64,000 nt of DNA from Cristatella mucedo (GCA_009760855.2 WPIO01000026.1:2672001-2736000), one strand, 5' to 3'; shown: positions 33,692 through 48,956, counted from the stretch's first letter. The notes: generated by a model not told the origin, from the sequence alone. A program made the numbers and translations.

Positions 33692-36600
33692 CTACCAGAG
33701 AGCCAAACATAATCGCACTAGTGCACATGAATAATAATCATAATATTATTACACTTGATAACGCATCCTCAGAGAACTCAATCTCTTTTCTAGGCACTTT
33801 ACGTTTGCTGCTAAGGAAACACGATCGAATGGTGAGTGGTTTCATGCTTGATAAAGAACATGAATAACATGTTTAGGAGTGACATGCGCAGGGTCAGCAT
33901 GCAAGTGTGGTTAGTGGCAGCATGCAACAGTGTCAGCACGTTTAAGCCAATAAAGGACGAATCACATGGAACCACTAAATGCTGTCATAAATAGGTAAGT
34001 TTTAAAGTTGTTTTTAAATGTGGTCAAGTCAGGGGATATTGTGACAGCAAGTCTGAAGTGAGTTGCAGGCTTTGGGAGCATACGAACTAAATGCAAGGTC
34101 TCCAGAAGATTTTATGTTTGTATGAGGTATAGGTAAACAGTTAGCTTCCGAAAAGCAGGTGGTACGATGCTTAGATTTGTGGGAGAGTAGATCTGAGATA
34201 CAGGCTGAAGTCAAAGAACAAAGGGACCTAAAGGTGAGCGAAAAAACCTTGAAGTCGCTCCGTTGCTTGACTGGTAGCCAGTGCAGGTCGGCGAGAAGTG
34301 GTGCGATGTAGCAACTGTGATGCTCACGACAGACAAGCCTAGCTGCGTTGTTTTGCATCAGCCTGTTAGCGCCTGATTGCACATGCCTGTAGGCCAGCAA
34401 GCAGTGAGTTATAGAAGTCAAGATGGGATGTCACAAATGCATGGACCAACTTATATGTAGTATCCCTATCTAAACAAGCCCAAATTTTAGAAATGTTATG
34501 TAGCTGAAAGCAGGCAGGCTTGATTGTGGAGCTGATGTGGTCGTCTAACGAAAGGTCACTTTGGTACATGACACATAGATTTCGTGCAGATTCAACAGGA
34601 GATATGGTGGCAGAGCCGATTTGGAACGTTAGCCTTTCCAATTTCTGAATCACACCTGGTTTGCCCATAACTAGTAAGTTGGTTTTATCATCACTTAATT
34701 TAAGAAAATGTGTTGCCATCCATGTGGAGATGTCATCAATACATGCAGCAAGGGAGTTGAGTGAATGCAAGGTGCTCGAAGGCTGGGAGGGATCAAAGCA
34801 AAGGTACAACTGAATGCCATCTGCATAGAAGTGAAAGCATAGATTGTGCTTGGCAATCACATCGGCAAGAGGGAGAGTATAATCCATGAAAAGAACCAGA
34901 CCTAGCATGGAGCCCTAAGGTATCATATATTTCAGAGGTACCTCGGAGGTTCTTTGTCCATTCACTCAATATTCTGGAGTCTACCACAGAGATAGGAGGT
35001 GAACTATTGCAAAGCAGTGCCAGTGATGCCCAGGCGAGATGAGAGGCCCTCAAGAAGAAGTTGGTGATCTATAGTATCAAAAGCTGCCGAAATATCGAGC
35101 AAAACAAGCAGAGATACTCTACCCTTGTCTGCATTCCTAAGTAGATCGTTATACACCCGAATCTATGCTGACTCTGTGGGATGATTAGCTCTAAAACCAG
35201 ACTGGGACTTACTAGCAAGGTTAGAAGTTTCAATATGTGAGTTCAGCTGGTCTGCCACGACTCGTTCCAGTGTCTTTGATAGGTATGGTAGAAGGGAGAC
35301 TGGGCTGTAGTTGCTCAAGTTCTCTTGGTCTAGTGTTGCTTCCTTGATAAGTGGCCTGACTACAGCTTTTTTGAAAGGTACTGGGACATGACTTTTGGCT
35401 AATGACATACTAATGATGTTTGTTATGCATGGCAGCAGCAGATCAATGAAACGTAGGAGCAGGACCGTGGGAATAGGGCCCAAAGGACTTGTACTTAGAG
35501 GAAACAGCTTTCACACAGTGCTGACAGTCAGCCTGGGCACTGCTCGATGCTGATCTGAGCAGATGACAGCCGTAGCTTGGCAGTAAGAGCAGTCGCGAGG
35601 GTCACCAGGGCATGCGAGCTGCAATGAGTGGCTCCTTCACTCTGGCTTCGGCCAGAAGCTGCTACGGCGGGCCCAACGAGCAACGAGCGAGAACTGCAGT
35701 CATTGTCGCAGGGCGCTCTCGACGTTGCAGGTGCTGCTAGCACAACGAGGATAGCGATGCGTTTTTGGCACGTTCTCATCGTCTTCGAATGCTATCCTCT
35801 CTGTCGCCCTCACTACAGCCACTTCTGGTGTGATCGCCGGTGATCACGAGGTCCACTTTTCGGCAATAAATAATAATTCATTTGTATAGCGCCCCAAGAG
35901 AACTAAATCTCTATCCAGGCGCTTCACATATGCCTCAGGGCTCGAGCCCACGACCTCAGCCACACCTTGGTCGGGGCGAGCACCTTAACCGCTGGACCAA
36001 CCCAGCTCGGCATTTCAGGAGCTTGGCGCATCCCTTGGTTGGTCATCTTCAGTCACCGCTGGGAAGTTTTGCCATACATAGCGAATGGAATCGGGGATTA
36101 CACCGATCACAAGGCGGCTGCATGCAAGTGGCATTGGCCGACTGCATGAGGCATGACGAGGTCGTGACGAGGCGCAGCTACCAGAGAGAGCAGCAACCGA
36201 GGAGTGACGAAAAAAGCCAGCGGTGACTACGAGGCTGACCCAGCAGCACTCTAGGACAGTAAAGCGGCCGGTCACTGGAACTGCTGTGTGAACAATCACT
36301 TGCACAGCTCAGCAATACCCTGCATGCCATGCCGTCTGACGCGGTGCCAAATCGGTAAGCAAGCACATGTTAGGTAATGTAATGTATCTCCATCTGTAAC
36401 TCCGCAAAGCAACAAAGACTAGGCGAGTATTATGCCGGAGAGTTCTTTTACAGCCACAGCCTAAGCGGCTTTTGGTACGCGTTCGGTAGCCGACAGACTT
36501 CATCTCATGCAACTGAGGGAAAGTGGGAAGGATAGAAGAGTCAGGAGAGCAGTTGGGGTAGTGAGTAACATATAAGTGGCAGCTCAGGACGGCTGGAAAG

Positions 36601-37176
36601 GAAGTGCCTGCCTTTAAATGCCAACAGGGAGGCCTTAAACGATGTCCTACTTAGTGTTGGCGATCGACAATGGCACATTGAGCAGAGGCACTGCCCATTC
36701 TCGATGCTGGCCCCTGTAAATGACCACCTCTGCCTATCTCTGCACGAGTTGCAATTCAAGGACATTCGAGACTTTCAGTCAGACGCCCAAATGACCGGTC
36801 CCTGCGGCTTGAGCCACTGCTGTACCCCAGGAGCTAACACTTGGAGGCTATAGGCAGTCTCATATCTCGACGATTTAGCCTCATCACAAACCTGTGGCCG
36901 CAGCCAATGACTATGGCATAAAGGTGACTGAGCTTGTGTTCTAATGAAATCCGTGTTCAACGAGCTAAGTACTTGCCTTCACCCTAAAGAAGCCAACTTC
37001 TGGGAGAAAGCGTGGATCATAAGCCATGCAATTGAAGTGTGTGGTGCAAAAGAATAAGTTGCAACACGTCAAACAAGCGGGTGTGCATGCATGCACACTT
37101 GCAAACTTAACCTGCTAACACACACGCACGCATGCATGCATGCACACACGCACACACGCACGCGCGCGCGCGCGCG

Positions 37177-37274
<98 letters not shown>

Positions 37275-40200
37275 CTCGCACGCAGGCATGCACGAGCACA
37301 CGCGTAGACACATATACACACATACGTGTACACACCCGCCCACCTAAGGCTATCGGAAGAATCAGCACAATCGAAGTAAAGTCATCCCTCGCTACTTCAC
37401 ACTTCGACTTTCGCGGCTTCACTCTATCGCGGTTTTTTGAAATACGTGAATATTCATTAAAAAGTTGATCGAAATAGTGAAAATAATATAGCTTGTTCTC
37501 GTTTGTCTGTCAATTATACACCCCTATATTACAATTAAAATTAAAATTACTGTACGTATGAAACAGGGAAAGACGACGCACCTGTTGAAGATACTGCACT
37601 ACCTGAAGACTCTCCTACTGAAGTCAGGCCTTCAGGGGAGCAGTAGCTTTGCTCTTCTTTGCTGTGCTGTACATCTCTTCATCTTTATCGCTTCATCACC
37701 AAACACACTATTTTCATAGCTTGGTGTTTGTGCGTTAGAATTGTGTGTGCAATTAAATGTATGATAATAACAATACTATGTTTGTAACTTCTAAAATATC
37801 TTATTTTCTCTTATTGTGTCCAATATATTTGGTAATATGAGTGAAATGGTGAAGAGTGGCAACGTTTCTTTGATTTATATTAATGCACAGTAGTCGTCTG
37901 AGGCCTGGGTACTGAGTATCCCAGAGCGATTGCCAGTCCACTCTGGGTGGCCCCCTAATGTGCGGGCCTGATGCAATTGGTTGAGCCTGCTTACCGCTGG
38001 GATGCAACGTCCACTTGAATTGTGGACTGGACGTTCTTTCTCATGGATGGCCACGCAATTGGTCGACTGCTTCAACACCTAGCTAGCCTCAGCCCTTGCA
38101 ACAATACTGGTAAGTATTGGCTGAAAGCCTACACTACAAATTACATGGGACAACTCCGGCCAGTGGCAACCGTGCTGATTTTGCATGTGTGAGAGAGAGA
38201 GGATAGAACAAGTTGACTGACTTGGGACATGCTGAAAGAGAATGGTTCTCCTCATTGTCTGTGCACAGTGTGGGCAACGACGCGATGCAATAATGGCCAA
38301 GATTCCAGCTCCGGCAAAATGCAAAGCCCACGAAACGCCGAGCTCGGCTCAACAGAGGGCTCACTGAAGGCGGCCAAGCCGGACCTCAATAACAGTAAGT
38401 TAAGCCAAGCTACGAGCCTCGCCGAGCTTCGCCAGTCCCGACGTAGGCTATGGGCCTGCATGCAAGTCGGCCAGCTTGTCGACTGCTGACAAAGCTTCTC
38501 ACCATGTGCCAGAAGCGATGCAGGCGTAGCTGGCTGATCGAGCTGCCTCTTTGGACGCCTCACAGCACACACGAGAATGACAGCACCGATTACCACCAGC
38601 ACACCCATGACAACGACCGATATCGCAATGGTAGCGGTCTGATCTACCGGTGAGCCTGCTAACGAGAACGGTCGCAGGAGCAAGTCAAGCAAGTTGATGG
38701 CCCGGTACGTCCGAATCGACTTCGAGAAGAGAAAGCAAGCGACCAGCAACCAGCTCTGCAACTCAATCCGGCAGTGCCCGGGCGCTGCGAGAACAAAAAA
38801 TAAAGGTGGCTCTGACCCTGCGCCTCTGCTTCTTTGCGAATAGGCCTCCTCTGCTTGAGGCGGCCTATATAACCCTACAGTGAACCCAAAATAAGGAGCA
38901 AAGGTCAACGGCAGAGGGCATGCCGGTAAACTTTGTTGCACAATCAGTTGAGAACGGGCCGACAAGCTTGCAAGGACAGGCTATAGCATTAATAGTGCCC
39001 ATGCACTATGCTCTCACATTCGCTAAAGCCTATTGATTGCGTTGGCGTCGGACGGGTTCTCTCACTCCGCAGCTTCAGTACAAAGCTTCGGTTTGCAAGT
39101 AGTTGGGCCGTCAGTGAGACTTGAACAAAGCGCTTAACATGTGGAGATCAGAGTGCAAGGCAGAAAGGCGAGCGAGTCGTTTCGTTCATCTAAATTCAAC
39201 CTGCATTGAGCCTGAAACCAAAGCACGAGTCGTGCACTCTCGGTCAATAGACAGAGGAAGATTCTTGGCAAATCTTGCTGAACCGCGAAAACCTAACCAC
39301 TGTACGTCTACAAGAGAGATCTACTGACACATCAGGCCCACCGTGCCACAGAGCCAAGCTATAGTCATGCTGGAAACGGTTCCAAAGCTTCGGTTCCACC
39401 GAAGGTATTCATGTCGATGACCACGGATTGATACTGCCATCTTCATGTGTTACATTGCTACTCGGAAAATGTTTATTTGGAAAATCCAATTGCTGTCGAC
39501 TGTATTAGAGATATCATGACCACGATATAAAAAATAATTTATTTGCATAGCCCCTTGAGAGAACTTGATGTCTTTTCGGGCGCTTCGTGTATGCCACGGG
39601 GCTTGAGCCCACAGCCCTGCCCATCAAATGCATTCACCTTGACCTTGATCATGGCAAGCACCTTAACCACTGGGCCAAACCAGCGTGGCAGAGAAGGAAC
39701 CAGAGAACTCCATGCGAAGATCGCAAGCCTTGCATATGAGCCACAATACGAGCTACAGGCAACCCGAGCGACACGCAAGCATTCAGCCAATAAGTTCATG
39801 CCGACGAGCACACAGTGGATGCAATCCCACGAATTTGCTCCGAACTACACACACATCAAGGCCCCTTTAGCACATGCACGGTAATACAAATCACCTCTGG
39901 AGCCAGAAGCAAAGCAAGCAAGCAACTGTCTCGCAGACAAAGGAAAAATTAAGGCACTTGTTTGGCCTGGGGTGGGGAGTAAGGTGGTTGCCTTCAACGA
40001 CCACGGTCGATGGCTCGAGCCCTACGGCCACTGCAAAACATCAGGATAGAGATTAAGCTCTCTTAGGATGCTATACAAATAAATTATATGCTCAATTTAT
40101 TTAAAGCCCTTTTGTCCGAAAAATAGGTGCTGAGGAACTTCGAAGCAATCTGGACACACGACATCGGCACAAACCTTCGCACACCAGAGACTACACAGAA

Positions 40201-43200
40201 AAGACGCAGAGGAGACAAGTGAGCATCGCAAACAGATCAATCCCTGGCCATTTAGAGTATTGAAGTTATCCGGCAACAGGGCGCACGTGCCGTTTGGGCT
40301 GTTTAAACTGGCTTTTCAAATTTCACTCCGATACGTGTCGTATTAGCCGAGTTATGGAATTTACAAGGCAACAACCGACCCTGAAAATGGAGCTTTATAA
40401 AAATCGCAAGAATGCACCTCAGCCGTGGAGGTTTGCCACTGCAGTGCCGCCGGTGCGATCGCTTAAGACACTCCAGTATAGTATTGGGCATCCGCAACAT
40501 TTTCAATTCAGTGCATCACAAATTCACACCGATCCACTCACACCAGCAATAGTTCTGCTGTCAAATTGCTGAGCATGTCAGACGTCAAAGCTAAACAGCA
40601 GCACGGTACTGCATCAGTGTTGCAGTGCTCTGTTGGACCATGCAGTGCAGTCGCATGCTTTCGAAAGCAGCAACAGCAGTCATTAAGCATCGTCGCAACG
40701 AGAGAGTCATCGCACGTACAGGGCTATGCAACAAACCAGCCCTCGTGAGCTGCGAGGCAACTGCTCCTCGAGAACCTACCATTTGAAGCACCAACATTCG
40801 GTGCTACTGGGAGTGATGCAGTCGAGGGCAGAAACGGTGCAGTCGACGACTCAACGGTCCGTGAAATTGTAGGAGCTAAGGGCAAGACCGGACGAGCAAG
40901 TTTGGCAAAGCATCTCAATAACGCGATTGGTAGGCTCATGCGGTCACATCATCGCAGCACTACCGAGGGCCGTCGTGTGCCGACCAAAGGAGAACAGCAT
41001 CCACACCACAGAGCCATGTCGGCCTAAACCAGACTCACCAGGTGTGCTGCTGCTGCTGCTGCTGCTCTGTGGGCTGCAACCGGTGACACTGATAGATACA
41101 GGTGGAGAGGCAGTCCAGGCCAAATTCCGCGCCGTGCTCACCTTTGCTGAGCAATTGATCAGGCCGACGGGAAGTTTGGTGAGTACGAATTGACCTGGAC
41201 GAGCAACGTCACACCGGACACTCACTGCACTGCAGGGGTTTCTGCCACGCAAGCTAGCTGCCGAAGCGGACGCAGCTACAGTGCCTGGCAACCCAGGGTG
41301 CAAAGCATCGATGACACCGCAGCTGCTTTCAGTGTGTCCTTGCTTAGCCAGGTTGCCATGCTAAAAAACCTTGCTAAATGGTGCTGCCAAGGTCTCGTTT
41401 TTGTGCCCAGCTGAAAAGCAATGCAAAACAGTCGAAGCTTAACTAAGGCAAACGCTATTATAATAAATTAAAACAGAGGCAGTGACTAGGGACTGATACC
41501 TATGGTTGCCTATGCAGGACTCACGGGAGTCGGGCTGCTAGTGCTCCGAAGTAGCAATCTTGACCAGCTCTTTACTCCCCACACACCCACGTGACCAGTC
41601 TGAAAAACCCACCATGACTGCGGCACACACTAAATACCCGACAGAAGCAAGCAGCTGTTCTTAGCAAGCAGATGTTAATAAAGCTGCCAGTAACTACTGC
41701 ATAGTTAAGTAGGTATAGCCACCGTCATTCGTAGACTGGTCACGTTTCATGTCTTTCTTTGGGCAATTTGGGCAATACTGTCGCCATATTCAGTCGGGTA
41801 TGAATCCATTACTGCCCCACTGGGGTGCTGCGGTTAGCATGCATAATTGTGGAGAGGCAGACCTTTTAAAGACTTCTCAAGGTTTATATCTGCATCCTTT
41901 TGCAGGGCCTCTGTAAATATTTGCATCAGTTATATACCGACAAGCAGCAATGGTATTTTGTAGGGTTACGGTATCTCGCATTCCCCCGCCGGCTACGTGA
42001 GACCTGCAAAACATGCTAATATGGTGTCGCTTATCGACAGAGCCACGTCTGCTTCTGATATGAGCGCAGTGCACATAGCAAACTGTTCTAGATGGTTGCA
42101 AGCATCTGTTAATACTCATGATAAGCAAACGCATTTTGAGAGATCTTTTCTCCTTAGAGCTTCTCTCTAAAACCTTAACAGTAAACCCTAAACCATAAAG
42201 CCAAACACTCAAACCAAAAAAATGCAAAATCTAACCGTTAAAACCCTAAACCGCAAAATCTAAAGCACACAACCCCTAAAAACTATGCCCACAATCCTAA
42301 ACCCGAAGCTAAAAAGATAGCTCTAACATTTGTTTATGTAACAAAATTTAAACAGATGGTGGGGACGGTGTCGAACAGCCTGCTATGGGCACTGTGCCCA
42401 TCGCAGAAACTGACCTTGCTTGATGTATGATGATGCCACAGCAATAACAATAAAAATATATTTGCAGAGTGCCCTCAGAGAACTTAATCTCTTTCTAGGT
42501 ACTTTACCGATGCTGTACGAAAGGCATCACATTGTTAGTGTTAACATGCATAATGTCAACAAGCATTACATGGTTAGAGCGACATGCATAGTATCGACAT
42601 ATAAATGTGGTTAGGGACAGCAAGCAATATGCACTAATTCATTTGTATAGATCCCAAAGACAACTTAATCTCTTTTTAAGTCCTTCACGTATGCCACGGT
42701 GCTCGAGCCCACGACTTCGGTCATCATCAAATACATTCACTTGAACTCGAGGTTCGAGGCAGGCACCTTAACCGCTGGAGCATGCAATGTCAGCACGCAT
42801 AAGCACATAAAGGGCAAAACACAACGAACCACTAAATGCTGCGATAAATAGATGCATTTTTAGTTTCTTTTTAAATAGGGCCAAGTCAGGGGATGTCGTG
42901 ACACAACTCGGGATTCAGCTCCAGGCGTTGGGAGCATGCGAACTGAAGGCACGGTTTCCAAAGGATTTGAGGTTTTCGCAACGATTTACTTACAAGAATA
43001 CGCTAGGGCCAACAAATTGCCATTCATTATAGGCAGAGTATTTCCATATGCAGAGTCAGACTAAAGCTAGAGTAAATATGGGACTCGTAACTGCTATTCT
43101 TATAAGCAGAGTATTCCTATATCCGATATTCTTATACGTGGAGTCGACTGTAATTCCGAAAAGCACGTGGCAAGATGCCTAGCCTGAATGGGGAGTAGTT

Positions 43201-46200
43201 CTGATAGGTAGGCTGGAGTAGCCAGAGAATGAAGGAACCTAAAAGTGAGTGGCAGAACCTTGAAGGCAATGCGTTTCTGGATAAGGAGCCAGTGCAGCCA
43301 GTGAGTCGGCAAGAAGGGGTGCGATGTGACAACTGCACCGCTCACGACAGAAATGCATAGCTGCTGAGTTTACCATCACCTGCAGGCACATGATTGCACA
43401 TGCTGGTGGACCAACAAGCAGTGAGGTGCAGAAGTCAAGATGGGATTTCAAAAATGCATGGACCAATTTGGATGTAAGTTCCTTGTCTAAACCAGCCGAA
43501 TGTTAGCAATGTTATGAAGCTGAAAGTAGGCAGACTTTACTGATGTGATCGTCTAGTGAAAAGTCACTTTGGACCAGGACGCCTAGATTCCGTGCAGCTG
43601 CAGCAGAAGATAGTCTGGCAGAGCCGATTTGTAGCATTAAACATTCTAATATCTGAGTCATATTAGGTTTGCCCATAACTAGTACGTTGGTTTTACTGTC
43701 CTTGATTTAAGAAAGTTTGCTGCCGTGCATGTACGGATGTCATTAACACGTGTAGCAAGGACTCGACAGCAGAGAGAACTGCACGTGCTGGAGGGCTGGG
43801 AGGGATCAAAGCAAAGTTCTAACTGAGTGTCATCTGCGTGGAAGTGAAAGCCTAGATTGCGCTTGGTGATCACAATGGCTAAAGGGAGAGTATAAACTAT
43901 GAAAAGAGAAGATGACCAAGCACATAACCCTGAGGTAACCCATAAATGGTTTCTCGGATGATCTTGTTCCATTCGCAGCAATACTCTGGAGTCTCCCACT
44001 GAGATAGGACCTAATCCATTGTAGTGCCGTGTCAGTGATGGCCAGACGAGGTGAAAGGCACATCAGAAGGACCTAGTTGATCAATAGCATCAAGGTCTGC
44101 TGAAAGACTAAGCAAAACAAGTAAAGAGACTTAAGTCAGCATTCCTGAAAAGGTCGTTATACACCCGAAGCAATGCTGATTTTGTGGAGTAATTAAGACA
44201 GACTGGAACTCATTTGCTAGGTTTTCAGTCTCAAAGCATGAGTTTAGTTGGTCTACCAATACTCGTTCTAGTCTTTGATAGGAATGGCAATAGGGAGACT
44301 GGGTAGAAGTTTCTCAAGTTCTCCAGTTTTGAGATCTCTACGTCTGCCGGTAAGGGCAGACGTGCACCTAACTATCGCCTGATAACATGACTCAACAGCT
44401 AGATGTCCTGACTCTTAACAGCTAGGTGCCCTATTCCGAAGTGACCTTTCACTAAACGATCACTTCAGCTCCACAATCAAGTCTGACTACTTTTAGCTAC
44501 ATAACATTACTCAAATTTAGACAGGGATACCACGTCTAAATTGGTCCATCCATTTGTGACATCCTGTCTCAACTTCTGTAACTCACTGCTCGCTAGTCTG
44601 CCGGCATGTGCAATCAGGCGTTCACAGTTAGTGCAAAACTGCAGCAAGGCTTTTCTATCGTCAGTGCCGCAGTTGCCACATCACACCACTTCTCTCGCCG
44701 ACCTGTACTGGCTCCTAGTAGAGCAGCGTATCGACTTCAAGGTTCTGTCACTCACTTTCAGGCTCATTTATTATTTGTCTTCAGCCTACCTATCAGATCT
44801 ACTCTACCACCGGTCTAAGCATCGTACCACTCGTTTTTCGCAATGCAATCGTTTACCTATACCTTGTACGAACCTCAAATCCTTTGGAGACCGTGCCTTT
44901 AGTTCGTAAGCTTCCAAAGCCTGGAACTTACTTTCGACGGGCGTTACGACATACCCTGACACGACCACATATAAAAAGAAGCTAAAAACACATCTATTTA
45001 TCAGAGCATTTAGTGGGTCCTTGTGATTCTCCCTATGAGTGCTCACTGGCACATGCTGCCACTAACCATATTTGTATGCTGACCCAGTCCACGTCACTTC
45101 TAACCACGTTATGCTTGTTTTCATTGAGCATGCTACCACAAAGCATTCGATCGTTCTTCCTTTGCACCAAATGTAAAGGGCCTAGAAAGAGATTGAGTTA
45201 TCTGGAGGTGCTATACCAAATGTACTATTATTTTTATTATTAAATGAGGTAGACGTGACTAGTTAGAACTCGAGACAAGTTTGCAGGTTACTCAACTCCG
45301 AACGTATGTACAGGCTTTTTAGGTACCTTCATTCTTTGACTCCACCCTACCTCTCAGATCTCTTCCTCCACCAGGCTAAGCATCGTACCACCTGCTTTTC
45401 GGAATCTAACTGTTTATCTAGACCTCGTACAAACCTCAAATCCTTTGGAGACTGTGCCTTTATTTTTGTATGCTCTAAAGCCTGGAACTCACTCCCGACT
45501 TCCGTCACGACATCCCCTGACTTGACCAAATTTAAAAAGAACTTAAAAACACCTATTTAGGACAGCATTTAGTGGGTCCCTGTGATTCGTCCTTAACGTG
45601 CTTATGCGTGCTGACAATGTGCATGCTGCCACTAACCACACTTGCATGCTGACTCTGTGCATGTCACCACTAACCATGTCATTCATGATGTTTATCAAGC
45701 ATGATACCACTCACCATTCGATCGTGTTTCCTCTGCAGCATATCTAAAGCGCCTAGAAAGAGATTAAAGAGTTTTCTGAGGGCACTTTATAAAGTGTATT
45801 ATTATTATTACAGATGTGCAGATGCAGCCTTTTAAGGACAGCTCTCCTAGACTCTTGGTGACCACCGGACATGTCGGGACACTTCTCAAGCCGGAGGAGG
45901 AATAGAGTTCCTTCCAGCAGCAGCCTGATGTCGGGATGCTCCTTCGAACGATATACCAATGTCACCACGAAAGTAATTAAAATACACGCTCACTCGTATT
46001 GAGGTTATAAGGGTAGAGTCGATTGAAGTGTTCCAACCCAGTAAATATCGAAAGAGATACAGCAGAAGAATTGGTTTATTTAGTGTAGCATCTCAAGATG
46101 CACCAGGCGAGTATGAAATGAGTTTTAGAAATTTTTTTAGGCGACTCTGTGGCACTACAGGGTTGATCAAAGTGGACCGGAGCAATCGATCTGCTGCTGG

Positions 46201-47952
46201 ACAGCTTTTACGTTAGTTAAGTCCAGAAATGAGTTGTGTGCTGTGACATAATGTGTGCTGTCACACACTACCACTGACACACACTGTAACTGTCGCACAC
46301 TCTGGCTGACACATTCTGTGACTGTCGGTGACTGAGGCAGCAATAACCCAACAAAAGGCATGCATATTAAGCTAAAACCTAACCATAGCTAAAACCATAT
46401 TAAGCTAACCTGTTTCTCACATCATTTGGTGGGTCCATGAGATTTGCCCTTTGTGTGCTTATGCATGCAGACACTGTGCATAATACAACTAACCATACTA
46501 CGCATGTTATTACTGAGCAAATTACCACACGGACATTATCAGGTATGTTTACAATGGGCATGCTGGCACTAACCACGTGGTCATGCTTCCTTTGCAGCAT
46601 ATATAAAGTGCTTAGAAAGAGATTAAGTTCTCTGAGGGTGCTATACGAATGTATTATTCTGATTACTATTACATTCCTCTGCCAAGCTCTAAAAGCAGTG
46701 TGTGTGTGTGTTTGCGCGTGTGCGCGCCTGCATGCCTTCGGTATGAGGCTGAGATGCCGTTTCCGATCTGAATACAATCAAACAGTTTGACATATCTGCC
46801 ACGAAGCAATAAGGATTACGATTCACAATGCCAGGGGTCATGGGCCGAATGGAAAGAGTGGAAAGGAAAAGAGGACTCACCTCGATCACTGGATATTGTG
46901 CTTCTACCCTTGCACGACAGCTCGTAGCTCAGTGGCATGGGATAGCCACTAGCTGCGTATGTGAGCTGCACATCGCAGCCATTCACTGCAATCGAAGAGC
47001 TGGATGTGTTGTCGTTGTACGTAACATTTGCTTGATCTGAACGAGGAAAAAGAGCAAATATTTCGTCGGTTAACGACCAAAGGCAGTAACGACCCCATGA
47101 CACGATTGCACGTCTACCTCAAGAAATGAGACGTGCACATATGTGCTACAGTCTGTCCTTGAAGCCGACTGCTTACTGCCAAGGTGCACAGAAACTGCCC
47201 AGCCCAGCTATGCATTACCTTGCACGGTGATGCAGATGTTGATCTTTTTATCAGCATAGCTCCCCGTGTTGTAGGGAGAAGCCTCCACCGTGTACATGCC
47301 GCTGTCCGTGTTAGACACCTGACTGCTCGCAAGACAGTCATTCGCACACCCGCTCCTGTTGCCAACACATTGCGATTGCATACAGCCGTCCAGTGGAACA
47401 AAATTGTCAGCTCGACGAACTAAAAGCGTGTACTCCTCCCCCTGGAATAGAGAAGGGGCAGCTGGAGTAAGCTACCGCTGCTGCGCCTTGCCGACGAAAG
47501 CAGCAAAGCACTCATGGCGCCGATGAAGTAGAAGTAGCACCAGCACGAGCCTTTTCACGACCAAATCTTCCAGAACGAGTGACAAATGTGCCGGGCGACT
47601 TAGGAAATGCGGACAGCCACTTGCACGCAAAAGCCGAGTCGTGGATACAGACGCGGCTGGCGAGCAGGTGACCAGCAGCAATGATTCCCGTAGCTCCAAT
47701 ACACTAGCCAATATGATTTAACGATGCGGGTGCACCTGAAGCCTCACTTCTCAGTCAGCAAGTGGTTTCAAAAAGTCCGGGGTGCAGTACAGGAAAAAAC
47801 AAAACGTAAGAGTTCACATGCCGAAACGCACAGCAAAAGTGGGTGCAATGCAGGACCGAGATCCTTGGACATCCGAGGCTGCTGCCGAGGAAACTGCTAA
47901 GATAGCGCGAATGCCTGGCATTCACCCAAGCAGCCTTCAACTATGCAAAGCT

Positions 47953-47992
<40 letters not shown>

Positions 47993-48956
47993 CGAAGTTA
48001 GGAAGATGAAGTCCAGCCGACGAGCAGTGTGCAAAAATACGAGCACTATCATTAAACCGAGTGACTATAATCCACTGCATACTTGTTCCTCACGATGCCA
48101 GCTACCTACTGCCTGCTAGACTAATCTGGAAATCAGTCATGCAGCACCACCACCACCAGCAGTAAAAAGGCAGGTAATTCTGCCGACCGACAATGCACGG
48201 GTGGCCACACAGGATTGACAGACCAATTGATAAATGCTAAATGGCACACCTGAGCTAACTGGGAGGATTTAAACTAGTACCAACGAATTTCTGGTCAAGT
48301 GCAGCAGGCTGGGGTGGAGCCAAAACTAACAGAGGCACCCATTCTTTTACTACACTGCTGTGCATGTTAAACTCGAAGGGGCGGATGTGAGCAGTGCTAC
48401 AAAGCGAGCATAACTCCTGGCCAATGGGTTATTTATATCTGTGCCTGAATTGGCCAACTCCTAGATCTCCCATTACTGCGGCAGAATCACAAACCAGATC
48501 ACGAGGTGCCTCGGCTTCAAGACATCTAATCTCCTGCTGCCGACAATGGCTCATCTTTTTCAGCCGTCCAGAGCTGCTACTTCCATGCTATCCAACACCC
48601 TCATCTGCTCCTCTGTCTTAGCTAAGCTTCTTATTTTCTCTTTGTTGCGTGAGATGAAGTCTGTTGGCTACCGAATGTGTACCAAAAGCTGCTTAGGCTT
48701 TCAGTGCTCTATAGAAAACTCAACTGCGTAGCACCCACATCGTCTTTGTGACTTTATGGAGTTACAGGCAAAGATACATGACATTACATTCAAGCCGTAT
48801 TGAGTGAATTGTGTCATAGGCCAGCAAGGAAGATAGCTGTCAAGGCAACCACCCTGGGTCCCCAGTGGCCCCATAATCTCCCACATGCATGCACACACGC
48901 ACGTGCACACACACACAGACGCGCACACACACACAGACACGCGCACACACACAAAG

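Noticed and set aside
40927-41193. Plus-strand frame with poly-Leu ([12 protein letters not shown]) as a secreted protein
   Set aside because: The run is the AGC/GCT microsatellite that encodes the Ser stalk on the opposite strand. The minus-strand exon has paralogue, phase and splice support.
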